Notes: generated from the sequence alone by a model not told the origin. A DNA stretch of 64,000 nt from Polaromonas sp. (GCF_029945685.1 NZ_JAQSDA010000020.1:124001-188000), one strand, 5' to 3'; positions 7,809 through 15,999 are shown, counted from the stretch's first letter. Numbers and translations are program-made.

Positions 7809-10472
7809 ATGGCTGCCGACGACCCGCTCCAGGCTTACCGTGCCAAGCGCGACTTCAAACACACGCCGGAACCGGCCGCCGGAGGCAGACGCTCTACCGC
7901 CCGCAGCTTTGTGGTCCAGAAGCATGACGCCAGCCATCTGCACTACGACTTCCGGCTGGAACTCGAAGGCACACTGAAAAGCTGGGCCGTCCCGAAAGGC
8001 CCCAGCCTGGACCCCGGGGTCAAACGCATGGCCGTGCAGGTGGAAGACCATCCGCTCTCGTACGCCAGCTTTGAAGGCACCATTCCCGACAGGCATTACG
8101 GCGCCGGCAATGCCATCGTCTGGGACCGCGGCACCTGGCGGCCTGTCGGCGACCCGGTGGCAGGACTTCAAAGCGGCAAACTCAAGTTCGAGTTGCAGGG
8201 CGAAAAACTCCATGGCCGCTGGTCACTGGTGCGCATGCACGGCAAAAGCGAAGAGCGACAGGCGCCCTGGCTGCTGATCAAGGAAAGGGACGACGCGGCC
8301 CGGCCGAGCGCCGACTACGACGTGTTGCAGGCGCTGCCCGACAGCGTGATCACCGGCAACCCGCTGACACCGCGCAAAAAAGCCGCCGCCCAAAAAGCGC
8401 CGGCCAAGGCCGCCCCCACCGGCAGCACCGTCGGCCGGAAAAAGAGACCCGCCCCACCCCGCCAGCTGCCGGGCGCGGTAATGGACGCGCTGCCGCTCAC
8501 GCTGGCCCCGGAGCTGGCGACGCTGGTCGCCCAGGCGCCGACTGACAGCCAGGACTGGGTGTACGAGATCAAGTTCGACGGCTACCGCCTGCTGACACGT
8601 GTGGAGGGCTCCTCCATCCGCTGTTTCACGCGCAACGGGCATGACTGGAGCGCCAGGCTGCCGGCACTGGTGAACACCCTGTCACGGCTGGGCCTGAGCG
8701 CCGCCTGGCTGGACGGCGAAATCGTGGTGCTCGACGGCAAAGGGCTGCCTGACTTCGGCGCACTTCAAAACGCCTTTGACAGTGGCAGCACCGCCCGGAT
8801 CATCTACTACGTTTTCGACCTGCCGTATTGCGACGGCTACGACCTTCGCGCGATGCCGCTGCTGGAGCGGCGCAAGCTGCTGCGGACCCTGGTGCAGGCG
8901 GCGGCGCTGGATGCCGTCCGTTTCAGCGAGACCTTCGATGCCGGCGCGTCGGACCTGATGGCCGCCGCACGCCGCCTGGGGCTGGAGGGCGTGATCGGCA
9001 AACGTGCAGCGTCCCCCTATGTGTCGCGCCGCTCACCGAGCTGGATCAAGCTCAAGACCCAGCTGCGCCAGGAGTTCGTGATTGGCGGCTACACCGACCC
9101 CAAAGGCTCGCGCGCCGGCCTGGGCGCCCTGCTGCTGGGCGTGTATGACGACCAGGGCGCACTGCGTTACGCCGGCAATGTGGGCACCGGATTTGACGAC
9201 AACACCCTGAACACCCTGCAAGGCAAACTCGCCGCATTGGCAGCGCCCCGCCCGGCTTTTGCCGGCCTGCCCGCCTCGGTCAAGGGGCACTGGGTGCAAC
9301 CGGAGCTGCTGGCCGAGGTCAGTTTTGCACAATGGACCCACACCGGGCGCATCCGCCACGCCGTGTTCCAGGGCCTGCGCACCGACAAGGACGCGCGCAA
9401 GGTCAAGCGTGAATCGGCGCAACCCATCGAGGGCATCATGCAGGCGAACAAAAAACCGGCGCCATCTTCGGGCAACGCAGCTTCCGGCAAGCGCAGCATG
9501 AGCCACCCCGCGGCGGGCACCGGGGCGCTGCGCGTGACACATCCCGAACGCGTCATCGATACGGACAGCGGCCTGACCAAACTCGACCTGGTGCAGTTCT
9601 ACGCGCAGGTGGCACCACTGATCCTGCCGCACCTGCGGGCCAGGCCGGTGGCGCTGGTGCGGGCCCCGGACGGCGTGCAAGGCGAACTTTTTTTCCAGAA
9701 ACATGCACAGGCAACCGCCATCCCCGGCATCAAGCTGCTGAACCAGGCGCTGGATCCCGGCCATGCTCCCCTGCTGGAGATCACCACGGCAGAAGTGCTG
9801 CTGGCCGCCGCCCAGCTCAATGTGATGGAGTTCCACACCTGGAACGCCACCACCCGGTCCATCGGGAAACCCGACCGCATGATTTTTGACCTGGACCCCG
9901 GTGAAGGGGTGTCGTGGGCGCAGATCCGCGAGGCCGCGCAAGTGGTCCATGCCCTGCTGAAGGAGCTCGGCCTGCCGGCGTTTTTAAAGACCAGCGGTGG
10001 CAAGGGCCTGCATGTGGTGGTGCCTCTGAAGCCGGCCTTCGGCTGGGACACGGTCAAGGATTTCTCGCAGGCCATCGCGCGGCATCTGGCTGCGGTGATT
10101 CCCGACCGGTTTGTGGCCAAAAGCGGGCCACGCAACCGTGTCGGGAAAATTTTCCCCGACTACCTGCGCAACGGTTTCGGCGCCACCACGGTCTGCGCCT
10201 GGTCGCTCCGGGCCCGGCCCGGACTGGGCGTGTCGGTACCTGTCGGCTGGGATGAGCTGGACAGCCTGAGCGGCCCGACGCACTGGACGGCGGCCAACAT
10301 CGCCGATCGCGTCGCCAGCGGCAACTCGCCTTGGGAGGGCTACGGGCAGGCCCGCTGCACGCTGTCGGCCGCCATGAAAGCGCTGGGCTTCAAGGCGCAA
10401 AAGCCTGCCTCATCGCCCAGACCGGCCCGGGCGCGGGCCGTGGCCCAAAACGGGACACCCCGCAAAGTCTGA
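7809..10472 (+). CDS. ligD: ATP-dependent DNA ligase LigD, three-domain
   Basis: An 887-residue NHEJ ligase with domain order phosphoesterase - ligase - polymerase, the Pseudomonas arrangement. The phosphoesterase (about 30-175) has HDASHLHYDFRLE and DRHYGAGN. The ligase (about 225-535) has the adenylated lysine in YEIKFDGYR (Lys 255), DGEIVVLD, EGVIGKR and SWIKLK. The primase-like polymerase (about 590-870) has the metal motif DLDPGEG (Asp 694 and 696) and SGGKGLHVVVPL. Linkers near 185-220 and 535-570 are Ala/Lys/Pro-rich. All catalytic motifs look intact. It is the second gene of the ku operon. Confidence 0.96.
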   Translation: MAADDPLQAYRAKRDFKHTPEPAAGGRRSTARSFVVQKHDASHLHYDFRLELEGTLKSWAVPKGPSLDPGVKRMAVQVEDHPLSYASFEGTIPDRHYGAGNAIVWDRGTWRPVGDPVAGLQSGKLKFELQGEKLHGRWSLVRMHGKSEERQAPWLLIKERDDAARPSADYDVLQALPDSVITGNPLTPRKKAAAQKAPAKAAPTGSTVGRKKRPAPPRQLPGAVMDALPLTLAPELATLVAQAPTDSQDWVYEIKFDGYRLLTRVEGSSIRCFTRNGHDWSARLPALVNTLSRLGLSAAWLDGEIVVLDGKGLPDFGALQNAFDSGSTARIIYYVFDLPYCDGYDLRAMPLLERRKLLRTLVQAAALDAVRFSETFDAGASDLMAAARRLGLEGVIGKRAASPYVSRRSPSWIKLKTQLRQEFVIGGYTDPKGSRAGLGALLLGVYDDQGALRYAGNVGTGFDDNTLNTLQGKLAALAAPRPAFAGLPASVKGHWVQPELLAEVSFAQWTHTGRIRHAVFQGLRTDKDARKVKRESAQPIEGIMQANKKPAPSSGNAASGKRSMSHPAAGTGALRVTHPERVIDTDSGLTKLDLVQFYAQVAPLILPHLRARPVALVRAPDGVQGELFFQKHAQATAIPGIKLLNQALDPGHAPLLEITTAEVLLAAAQLNVMEFHTWNATTRSIGKPDRMIFDLDPGEGVSWAQIREAAQVVHALLKELGLPAFLKTSGGKGLHVVVPLKPAFGWDTVKDFSQAIARHLAAVIPDRFVAKSGPRNRVGKIFPDYLRNGFGATTVCAWSLRARPGLGVSVPVGWDELDSLSGPTHWTAANIADRVASGNSPWEGYGQARCTLSAAMKALGFKAQKPASSPRPARARAVAQNGTPRKV

Positions 10473-10481
10473 GCACCTGGG

Positions 10482-10490
10482 TGTAGGACC
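10482..10490 (+). promoter_or_regulatory. TGTAGGACC motif, copy 4
   Basis: Fourth copy, ten bases after the ligD stop and about 170 bases before the small lipoprotein gene. No hairpin with a T-run was seen in this 182-base spacer. Confidence 0.28.
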
Positions 10491-10654
10491 GTCTTGACAG
10501 ACTCACGCGCGCCTTCCTGACAAGGGCTCGGGTGGCGGTCGGCTACGCAGCGGACAGGTCTCGGCGTATCTTCAGACCAGCTACCGGCGGCACGCAGCAT
10601 GCGCCCCGCAGGACCGGCGGTTTGGACCATTGTTGTTTCTTTCAGGAGCCTGCC

Positions 10655-10801
10655 ATGAAGCACTTTTTGACGGCACTGGCTGTACTTTTTGCAGTGACGC
10701 TGCTCGCCGGATGCCCGCAGTCGAAGGTGCCCGACAAACCCTCGCTGGTGCCCGAGCCCAAGGCCACCATGAACCAATACTTACCCAAGTCATCCCTTTG
10801 A
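10655..10801 (+). CDS. Small lipoprotein, 48 residues
   Basis: A very short lipoprotein: MKHF start, hydrophobic core and lipobox LLAGC (Cys 20), followed by 28 hydrophilic, Pro/Lys-rich residues. No family is recognised. CAGGAG precedes the ATG by 5 bases. Its stop codon overlaps the TTG start of the next lipoprotein (TTGA), indicating coupled translation. Location in the envelope is inferred from the lipobox only. Confidence 0.6.
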   Translation: MKHFLTALAVLFAVTLLAGCPQSKVPDKPSLVPEPKATMNQYLPKSSL

Positions 10802-11160
10802 AATCACCTACTTTCCACCTTCCCTGCCAACCGGCCCCACTGTGGCGCACACCTGCGGCCGGACTGGCCTTGGCCTGCCTGGCTGTCCTGATGACCGGAT
10901 GCGTGGGCCCAGTGTCCCAGCTGGAGTCACCGCCGCAAACCGTACAGCTCGACGGCGACGCCTACCGGGTCGAGCAGATCACGGCGAGCACCTGGTCGGC
11001 GCAGGCGCCGCGTCACCTGCCGGACGGACCGCAAAAAACAGCCAATCTGGTCCGGGCCGTTGAAAAGGCCTCGAACTGCAAGGTGACCGACAGCAGTTAT
11101 GGCGCCGCGGGTGCCGCACTCCATGCCCAGGTGGACTGCGGCAGCAAACTGAAAAACTAG
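10798..11160 (+). CDS. Lipoprotein, 120 residues, TTG start
   Basis: A predicted lipoprotein with an unusually long n-region (about 20 residues), a hydrophobic core (AGLALACLAV) and lipobox LMTGC (Cys 35). The mature domain has two further cysteines (SNCKVT and VDCGSK) that could form a disulfide, and no known domain. No ATG fits near the signal peptide. The TTG overlapping the previous stop is the most economical start, while an ATG at 10714 would give a much longer and implausible n-region. It probably forms a two-gene unit with the 48-residue lipoprotein. Confidence 0.6.
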   Translation: MKSPTFHLPCQPAPLWRTPAAGLALACLAVLMTGCVGPVSQLESPPQTVQLDGDAYRVEQITASTWSAQAPRHLPDGPQKTANLVRAVEKASNCKVTDSSYGAAGAALHAQVDCGSKLKN

Positions 11161-11169
11161 ACAAATCGC

Positions 11170-11217
11170 GCTACAGCCCTTGTCCAGTATGCGCAAGCAG
11201 CTACTGAAACAATAGCG
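11170..11217 (+). repeat. Dispersed repeat family 1, copy B
   Basis: The sequence CTACAGCCCTTG followed by GCGCAAGCAGCTACTG and AATAGC matches the family order. It begins ten bases after the lipoprotein stop, in the spacer before the His-rich protein gene. Confidence 0.65.
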
Positions 11218-11350
11218 AGCTCGGGCCTCGCACAAAGCTTTACACCTTCGCACCCGCAGCAGACGCAACTTTACGCGTCGTGCGGTACGGCGGCGCAAAC
11301 ATCCCGCCACACTCGTCTCAAACCCGCATCAGCAACCCAAGGAGATCTTC

Positions 11351-11788
11351 ATGATCATCAGTCCCCCACTCAAAAAAATCATGCTTGCCATCGTGCTGGC
11401 CGGCGCTGCTGCTGCACCTGCCCTCGCGCAGGTCAGCATCAACATCAACCTGGCGCCGCCCGCGCCGCAGTACGAGGCGGTGCCGGTGCTTGCACCCGCT
11501 CAAGTCTGGGCGCCGGGTTACTGGGCCTGGACCGGCGAGCGCCATGTCTGGGTTCGCGGTCACGCCATCCAGAAGCGCGACGGCTACCGCTGGGCGCCAG
11601 ACCGCTGGGAGCAGCGCGGCAACGCCTACTACCGCCAGCCCGGAACCTGGGTGCGTGATGCGAACTACGTGTACGTCAAGGACAAAAAGCCGAAAAAAGA
11701 CAAACACGACAAGTACGACAAGTACGACAAGCACGATGACAAAGGCCACGGCAAGGGCCACGGAAAAGGCCACGGAGATCATGACTGA
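11351..11788 (+). CDS. Secreted YXWXGXW-repeat protein with His/Lys tail
   Basis: A 145-residue secreted protein. The signal peptide ends near ALAQ (residue 27). The middle holds the aromatic repeat typical of YXWXGXW proteins: WAPGYWAWTGERHVWVRG and YRWAPDRWEQRGNAYY. Residues 112-145 are a low-complexity tail of DKYDK and GHGKGHGK units encoded by tandem 9- and 12-base repeats, rich in His, Asp and Lys. The tail could bind divalent metals, which is inference. AAGGAGA precedes the ATG at good spacing. A strong hairpin terminator follows. Confidence 0.8.
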   Translation: MIISPPLKKIMLAIVLAGAAAAPALAQVSININLAPPAPQYEAVPVLAPAQVWAPGYWAWTGERHVWVRGHAIQKRDGYRWAPDRWEQRGNAYYRQPGTWVRDANYVYVKDKKPKKDKHDKYDKYDKHDDKGHGKGHGKGHGDHD

Positions 11789-11810
11789 CCACTGATCCCG
11801 CTGTCACAGC

Positions 11811-11844
11811 AAAAAAAAAGCTGGCACTGGTGCCAGCTTTTTTT
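11811..11844 (+). terminator. Bidirectional intrinsic terminator
   Basis: A perfect 8-bp stem GCTGGCAC / GTGCCAGC with a 2-base loop, flanked by nine A on one side and seven T on the other. It works in both directions and closes the His-rich protein gene and the convergent DUF2383 gene. Confidence 0.92.
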
Positions 11845-11860
11845 ATGGCTGATTGAGCGT

Positions 11861-12817
11861 TCAGGCGGCGGTCTTCAATGCGTCACGCAGTGCTTTGACC
11901 TGGTCATGGTTGCGCTGCACGCCCTGGGCCTGGCGCTCCACCATGCTCCGGATCGCCGGGGGAAGATTTTCCTTGAGGGCGTTGCGGTAGCGGGCCTTGG
12001 CCGCGTCCTCGCCGCGCTCGCATTCATCGAGCATGGCCAGGTCGGTATACCCGCTGAGGGTGCCGCGCACCGACACCCAGCCACGATGCATGGCACCGCT
12101 GGTGGTGCCGCCTTCTTCAGGCTCGCCACCGAGCTGGCGAATCTGCGCGGTCAGCTCGGCAGCCGCACCGCGGCATTCGTCGGCATGTCGCAGCAGCAGG
12201 GTTTTGAGGTCCTGCGCCTTCACATGCTCGGCGCATTCGGTAAACCCGAACTCGCCATCGCGACAGGACTCCAGCAACTCGTTGAGCGTATCGATCACGT
12301 CGTCGTTGTCGGCCACTTCCCCGGCCAGGGTCTGGCGCGACGCCAGCTGCTCGTCCACCCGCGTCCAGGCGGCGCGGCTGGCTGCTTCGGCTTCGGGCCA
12401 GCTCAGCGTGGAGCGTTCTTTGTGATTGTCCCAATGGACAGCCAGGTCGCTTTGCGCATCGTCAAAGGTGCCGGTGTAGTTGCTGCGCCCGTACAGGCCC
12501 AGACGGTAGGCCGGCGCGTAGTCTTCGTAGTTGCGGTTGGCATCGTAATAAGACTCCCGGGTGTACTGCTCGCGCCAGTAGGCTTCCTCAGCGGTGGGGT
12601 TGACGGCCTCGGCGACCGCCTTGCCGCCCAGGCCGCCGGCAACCGCGCCAACAACCGCTCCGGCCGCAGCGCCCACCGGTCCGCCAAATGCGCCGGCGGC
12701 GGCTCCCGCGGCAGCGCCGCCCAGGGCAGCGCCGAGACCGGTACCGACCGGGTGGGCGCCAGGGGCGTCAGTGATGGGGTCCAGATTCAGGTTCTTGTCG
12801 TGTTCGTCAAGTGACAT
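11861..12817 (-). CDS. Glycine-zipper plus DUF2383 four-helix protein
   Basis: A 318-residue protein with two parts. Residues 25-70 are Gly/Ala-rich (GAALGGAAAGAAAGAFGG...), a glycine-zipper segment that can insert in membranes. After a polar linker, residues 165-318 match the DUF2383/PA2169-type ferritin-like helical bundle: DNDDVIDTLNELLESCRDGE, LKTLLLRHADECR, HRGWVSVRGTLSGY and DECERGEDAAKARY. The helical domain is widespread in stress-induced proteobacterial proteins. There is no classical signal peptide. The gene is convergent with the His-rich protein gene across a shared terminator. The combination of both parts in one chain is the unusual feature. Confidence 0.8.
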   Translation of the reverse strand: MSLDEHDKNLNLDPITDAPGAHPVGTGLGAALGGAAAGAAAGAFGGPVGAAAGAVVGAVAGGLGGKAVAEAVNPTAEEAYWREQYTRESYYDANRNYEDYAPAYRLGLYGRSNYTGTFDDAQSDLAVHWDNHKERSTLSWPEAEAASRAAWTRVDEQLASRQTLAGEVADNDDVIDTLNELLESCRDGEFGFTECAEHVKAQDLKTLLLRHADECRGAAAELTAQIRQLGGEPEEGGTTSGAMHRGWVSVRGTLSGYTDLAMLDECERGEDAAKARYRNALKENLPPAIRSMVERQAQGVQRNHDQVKALRDALKTAA

Positions 12818-13096
12818 GGTGAAGCTCCTTCAGAGGTTTGGATGGCAAGGGTGCCGATGGTCAGCTTGTGTGGACTGGACAGGCGCCCCGGTGATGCCGG
12901 GGTGCCCTGCTGCCAAAGCAGTTTTTTCCAGTTCAGAAGCCATCGTCGGACGCGCTCCAGCAGGCCGCGGTCAGGCAGGGACAACCCAGCCTGTAGGAGA
13001 GGACGCCGTACGCTCGCCCCTGCATCCAGGGCCGGTGCGCATGCGCCGGTCTCGGGTTCAGGCACCAGGCTCAACCGAAAAGTTCAGGCACGCGGC
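12818..13096. other. Spacer with a motif copy and direct repeats
   Basis: This 279-base spacer contains a GC hairpin (12879-12905) and a TGTAGGAG-GGACG variant of the recurrent motif (12992-13005). It also holds an imperfect direct repeat GTTCAGGCAC..GGCTCA at 13056-13073 and 13082-13099. The second unit includes the stop codon of the GST-like gene. No gene is supported. Confidence 0.4.
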
Positions 13097-13825
13097 TCAG
13101 CCATCCAGCTCGGGATAACGCCGGAAAATGCCTTCTTCGTTGAAGGGAATGCGGCGCGCGCTGGCGAGATAGGCGGCCACGTGCCGGTGTTGCGCCACCC
13201 GGGCATGCAGACTGGTCACCAGCGGGGCTTGCTGCAGGGCGCGCCCCGTGGCCAGCGGAAAGGCGTAAAGCAGGCCTGCCACGAGCTGAAACAGCGACAG
13301 ATCGGCGTAACTCAGGCGGGCGCCCACCAGGCAGGCGCTGCCCCGGGGGTTGCGCGCCAGCACGCTTTCGAACCAGTCAAAAAATTTCGGGATGCGCTGT
13401 TCCCGAAAGGCTCTGGCCCGCCGTACGGCCTCGTTTTTCTGGTCTTCGAAATACAGGCCGGTGGCTATCGGGTGGTGGGTGTCGTGGGCTTCCATCACCG
13501 CGTCGGCAATGGTCAGCTGCAGCTGGTGGGTCCACAGGCGCTGCCCTTCATTTTTGGCAGCCAGACCCAGGCGCGGGCCGAGGTAAAGCAGGATGGCCGC
13601 GGTCTGGCCGATGACGGCCTTGCCGTGCACCAGGAAGGGCGGCGCGAACGGCGGGTGCGGTACCGTCGGGCTGTCGAGGTAATGCCTCATGGCCGCGACG
13701 CCCTGCCCCCGGTTTTCGGGACCGCGCCCCACGTCCACGTAGTCGGCCCCGGCCGCCTCCAGTGCGAGCCGCACAAACTCTCCGCGCCCCTGGATGGTGG
13801 GCCAGTAATGCAACTCATACGGCAT
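13097..13825 (-). CDS. Glutathione S-transferase-like protein
   Basis: A 242-residue GST-fold protein. The N-terminal thioredoxin-like part reads MPYELHYWPTIQGRGEFVRLALE, where Tyr in YWP and the GRGE/RLALE helix resemble the sigma/alpha-type glutathione site. The cis-proline region is PPFLVHGKAVIGQTAAIL. The C-terminal all-helical part includes RLSYADLSLFQLVAGLLY. Substrate is unknown; conjugation of electrophiles or isomerisation are possible. AAGGAGA before the ATG at 13825 fixes the start over the upstream ATG at 13843. Confidence 0.82.
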   Translation of the reverse strand: MPYELHYWPTIQGRGEFVRLALEAAGADYVDVGRGPENRGQGVAAMRHYLDSPTVPHPPFAPPFLVHGKAVIGQTAAILLYLGPRLGLAAKNEGQRLWTHQLQLTIADAVMEAHDTHHPIATGLYFEDQKNEAVRRARAFREQRIPKFFDWFESVLARNPRGSACLVGARLSYADLSLFQLVAGLLYAFPLATGRALQQAPLVTSLHARVAQHRHVAAYLASARRIPFNEEGIFRRYPELDG

Positions 13826-13864
13826 GGAGATCTCCTTGTGCAAGCCAGAAAATCATGGAAAAAA

Positions 13865-13914
13865 GGCCTGTAGCCCTTTATTCATGGGCGCAAGCAGCTA
13901 TTTAATTCATAGCA
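13865..13914 (+). repeat. Dispersed repeat family 1, copy C
   Basis: A textbook copy: GGCCTGTAGCCCTTTA, then GGGCGCAAGCAGCTATTT and CATAGC. Its right end overlaps the 3' end of the minus-strand methyltransferase gene and supplies that gene's last codons and stop. Confidence 0.8.
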
Positions 13915-15101
13915 ACCGGCGTTTCCTCCACCCTGGCAGCCAGTCGCCAGAGCGAGGTGACTTCCGCCGACCGGGCCGCGTGCAGGGCGTCGCTGGCATC
14001 GGCTGCCTTCGGATGCTGCGGCTTCACGTCCACACGCGACAACACCTGCAGCCCCGCCGCGGCGATCCACTCCAGCAGCTCGCTGCGCGAGCGCAGACCG
14101 ACGTGTTCGGCCAGATCCGACAGGATCAGCCAACCCTCCCCGCCCGGCGCCAGATGGGTCGCCAGCCCCTGCAGGAAGCCGCGCAACATGCGGCTCTCGG
14201 GGTCGTACACCGCGTGTTCGACCGGCGAGCTCGGACGCGCCGGCACCCACGGCGGGTTGCAGACAATCAGCGGCGCACGTCCGTCGGGAAACAGGTTGGC
14301 CTGCTGCAGCGTGACGCGCCCGGCAAGGGCCAGCCGCGCGAGGTTTTCCCTCGCACAGTCGAGCGCGCGCGGGTCCTGGTCCGTCGCAATGACCTGCTGC
14401 ACCCCGCGGCGCGCCAGGATCGCCGCCAGCACGCCGGTGCCGGTGCCGATGTCAAAAGCCAGGCTGTCGGCGCTTGCGGCCGGCGGCAAGGGGGTTTCGG
14501 CCACCAGGGCCAGGTACTCGCCGCGCACCGGCGCAAACACGCCGTAGTGCGGGTGAATACGTGCGCCGTCCAGCGCGGCGATCTCCACGCCCTTCTTGCG
14601 CCATTCGTGCGCGCCGATCAGGCCCAGCAATTCGCGCAACGAGCTCACGTAGCTGTCCTGCGCCGCGTCGCCCGGGCCATACGCTTCGCTGCAGGCCTGC
14701 GCGACATCCGGCGCCCTGCGCAGGCGGCTGTGATGCGCCCCATCAAACTCGAGCACCAGCATGGCCAGTGTGCGCGCACGCTGCGACTGGGCCTGGCGGT
14801 GCTGGTTGAAGGCATCCAGCGGCGAGACCGCGGCCGCGTCGGCCCTGGCCTTGGTTTTCTTGATCTTTTTCGGCTTGTCGATGCGTCTGGCCAGGGCCTG
14901 CAGCAACTGCCGTGCATTCTGGAAGTCCCCGCGCCACAAAATGGCCGTGCCCTCGCTGGCCAGGCGAAACGCCGCGTCGGCCGTCAGGGTGTCGTCGGCC
15001 ACCTGCACCCGTCGGGGCGGGACCGTGCCGTTTTCGGAACGCCAGCGGGCGGAGCGGGTCTGACCATCCTCGACCCAATCGATGCGGGCCGGCTCGCTCA
15101 T
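13902..15101 (-). CDS. Class I SAM-dependent methyltransferase
   Basis: About 399 residues. The C-terminal half is a small-domain methyltransferase: SAM motif I DIGTGTGVLAAIL, an acidic residue at ATDQD, and the catalytic motif NPPW in VCNPPWVPARP. NPPW/NPPY enzymes methylate amide or amino nitrogens in proteins or nucleic acids (PrmC, RlmG and relatives); which substrate is unknown. The N-terminal half is unassigned with a Lys-rich segment (KPKKIKKTKA). The ATG at 15101 (MSEPARIDW) is preferred, but the frame is open to 15182. The last residues (AMN stop) come from a dispersed repeat. Confidence 0.8.
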   Translation of the reverse strand: MSEPARIDWVEDGQTRSARWRSENGTVPPRRVQVADDTLTADAAFRLASEGTAILWRGDFQNARQLLQALARRIDKPKKIKKTKARADAAAVSPLDAFNQHRQAQSQRARTLAMLVLEFDGAHHSRLRRAPDVAQACSEAYGPGDAAQDSYVSSLRELLGLIGAHEWRKKGVEIAALDGARIHPHYGVFAPVRGEYLALVAETPLPPAASADSLAFDIGTGTGVLAAILARRGVQQVIATDQDPRALDCARENLARLALAGRVTLQQANLFPDGRAPLIVCNPPWVPARPSSPVEHAVYDPESRMLRGFLQGLATHLAPGGEGWLILSDLAEHVGLRSRSELLEWIAAAGLQVLSRVDVKPQHPKAADASDALHAARSAEVTSLWRLAARVEETPVAMN

Positions 15102-15291
15102 GCCGGGGCTTTCGATGCCGGGACGCAGTGGGGGGCATCTGCCCGGGCAGGCAAACGCAGGAAAAAAAGAGGCATCGGACAAACCCGGTCGGTGAACAGA
15201 CCGCCATTATCCCGCGCTGTGCGGCATCCAGGTCTGTAGCACGGAGGCGCGAGGGCGCGCTTTCATGCGCCGGTATTTTCGGCTAGCGCTG

Positions 15292-15888
15292 CTAGCGGCT
15301 GTCCTTGCCGTCGGCGCCGGTCAGCGGCGCGAGGTCGGACGAGTAGGTGCGGTCGCCGATGGTCATCTCACTGCTGCTTTGCCAGGCAGACTCGAAAGCT
15401 GCCAGTTCCTGCGCCGTGGCCCGCTCATAGCGACGCAGGTTGGAAGCTCGCAGTGCGTCGGGGCTGGCGCTGTCCGGCCCGGCGGCAGCTGCTGCGCGTG
15501 GGGGGTCAAAGCCCTGGAGTTCTTCGTTGACCCGCCAGTACACCGCCGGCACGCCCAGGCCATACCGGGCGAGCGCGTTTTTCCCGATCAGGGCACCGAG
15601 TTCAGCCAGGGATTTTTGCTGCCCCTGCTCACTCTCCATGAAATCGGTGGACAGGTCCACCATCACAACAAAGCTGTGACCCCGCTTGTCGGCGCGCACG
15701 ACCTTGAAACGGTAGCTTCCGCTCAGGATGCCCCGGCTTTCCATGGTGGCCTTGACTGAATCAAAAAGCATCTCACGGCGAAACGCCATGCGTTCGTCGA
15801 GATTCATTTTGACGGGGCCGGTCTCCGGTCCCGACCCGCCTTCCTTGGGGCCCTGCGAGGAAGAAAACAAGTTTTGGAAGAACGACAT
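15292..15888 (-). CDS. Conserved hypothetical protein
   Basis: A 198-residue cytoplasmic protein with no signal peptide or membrane segment. It starts MSFFQNLFSSSQ and contains RMAFRREMLFDSVKATMES, SYRFKVVRADKRGHSFVVM and a Gly/Ala/Pro linker before a final helical portion. I recall similar hypotheticals in Burkholderiales but know no function. The reading frame has coherent codon use and no stop problems. It is 190 bases from the methyltransferase and not obviously co-transcribed. Confidence 0.65.
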   Translation of the reverse strand: MSFFQNLFSSSQGPKEGGSGPETGPVKMNLDERMAFRREMLFDSVKATMESRGILSGSYRFKVVRADKRGHSFVVMVDLSTDFMESEQGQQKSLAELGALIGKNALARYGLGVPAVYWRVNEELQGFDPPRAAAAAGPDSASPDALRASNLRRYERATAQELAAFESAWQSSSEMTIGDRTYSSDLAPLTGADGKDSR

Positions 15889-15999
15889 GGCGTGCTCAAT
15901 GTTGAATGACTTGTGCCAACCCTGGTCAATTTAGTTCTGGTGTTGCCGTGGGCCTTCCCCGGAGAGCTTAGGCCTTGACAACTGAGCCATCGTATTCTT

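Noticed and set aside
12907..12926. A CTGCT/AGCAG hairpin followed by six T
   Set aside because: The stem is only 5 bp and no plus-strand gene ends upstream of it, so it is probably chance.
13824..15239. A 471-codon plus-strand frame over the methyltransferase
   Set aside because: It is antisense to clear SAM and NPPW motifs and has no independent support.
15230..15300. A TGTAGCACGG string and GC hairpins near 15240 as further copies of the motif or repeat
   Set aside because: The match to TGTAGGAC or to the GCTAT/ATAGC repeat is too weak to count.
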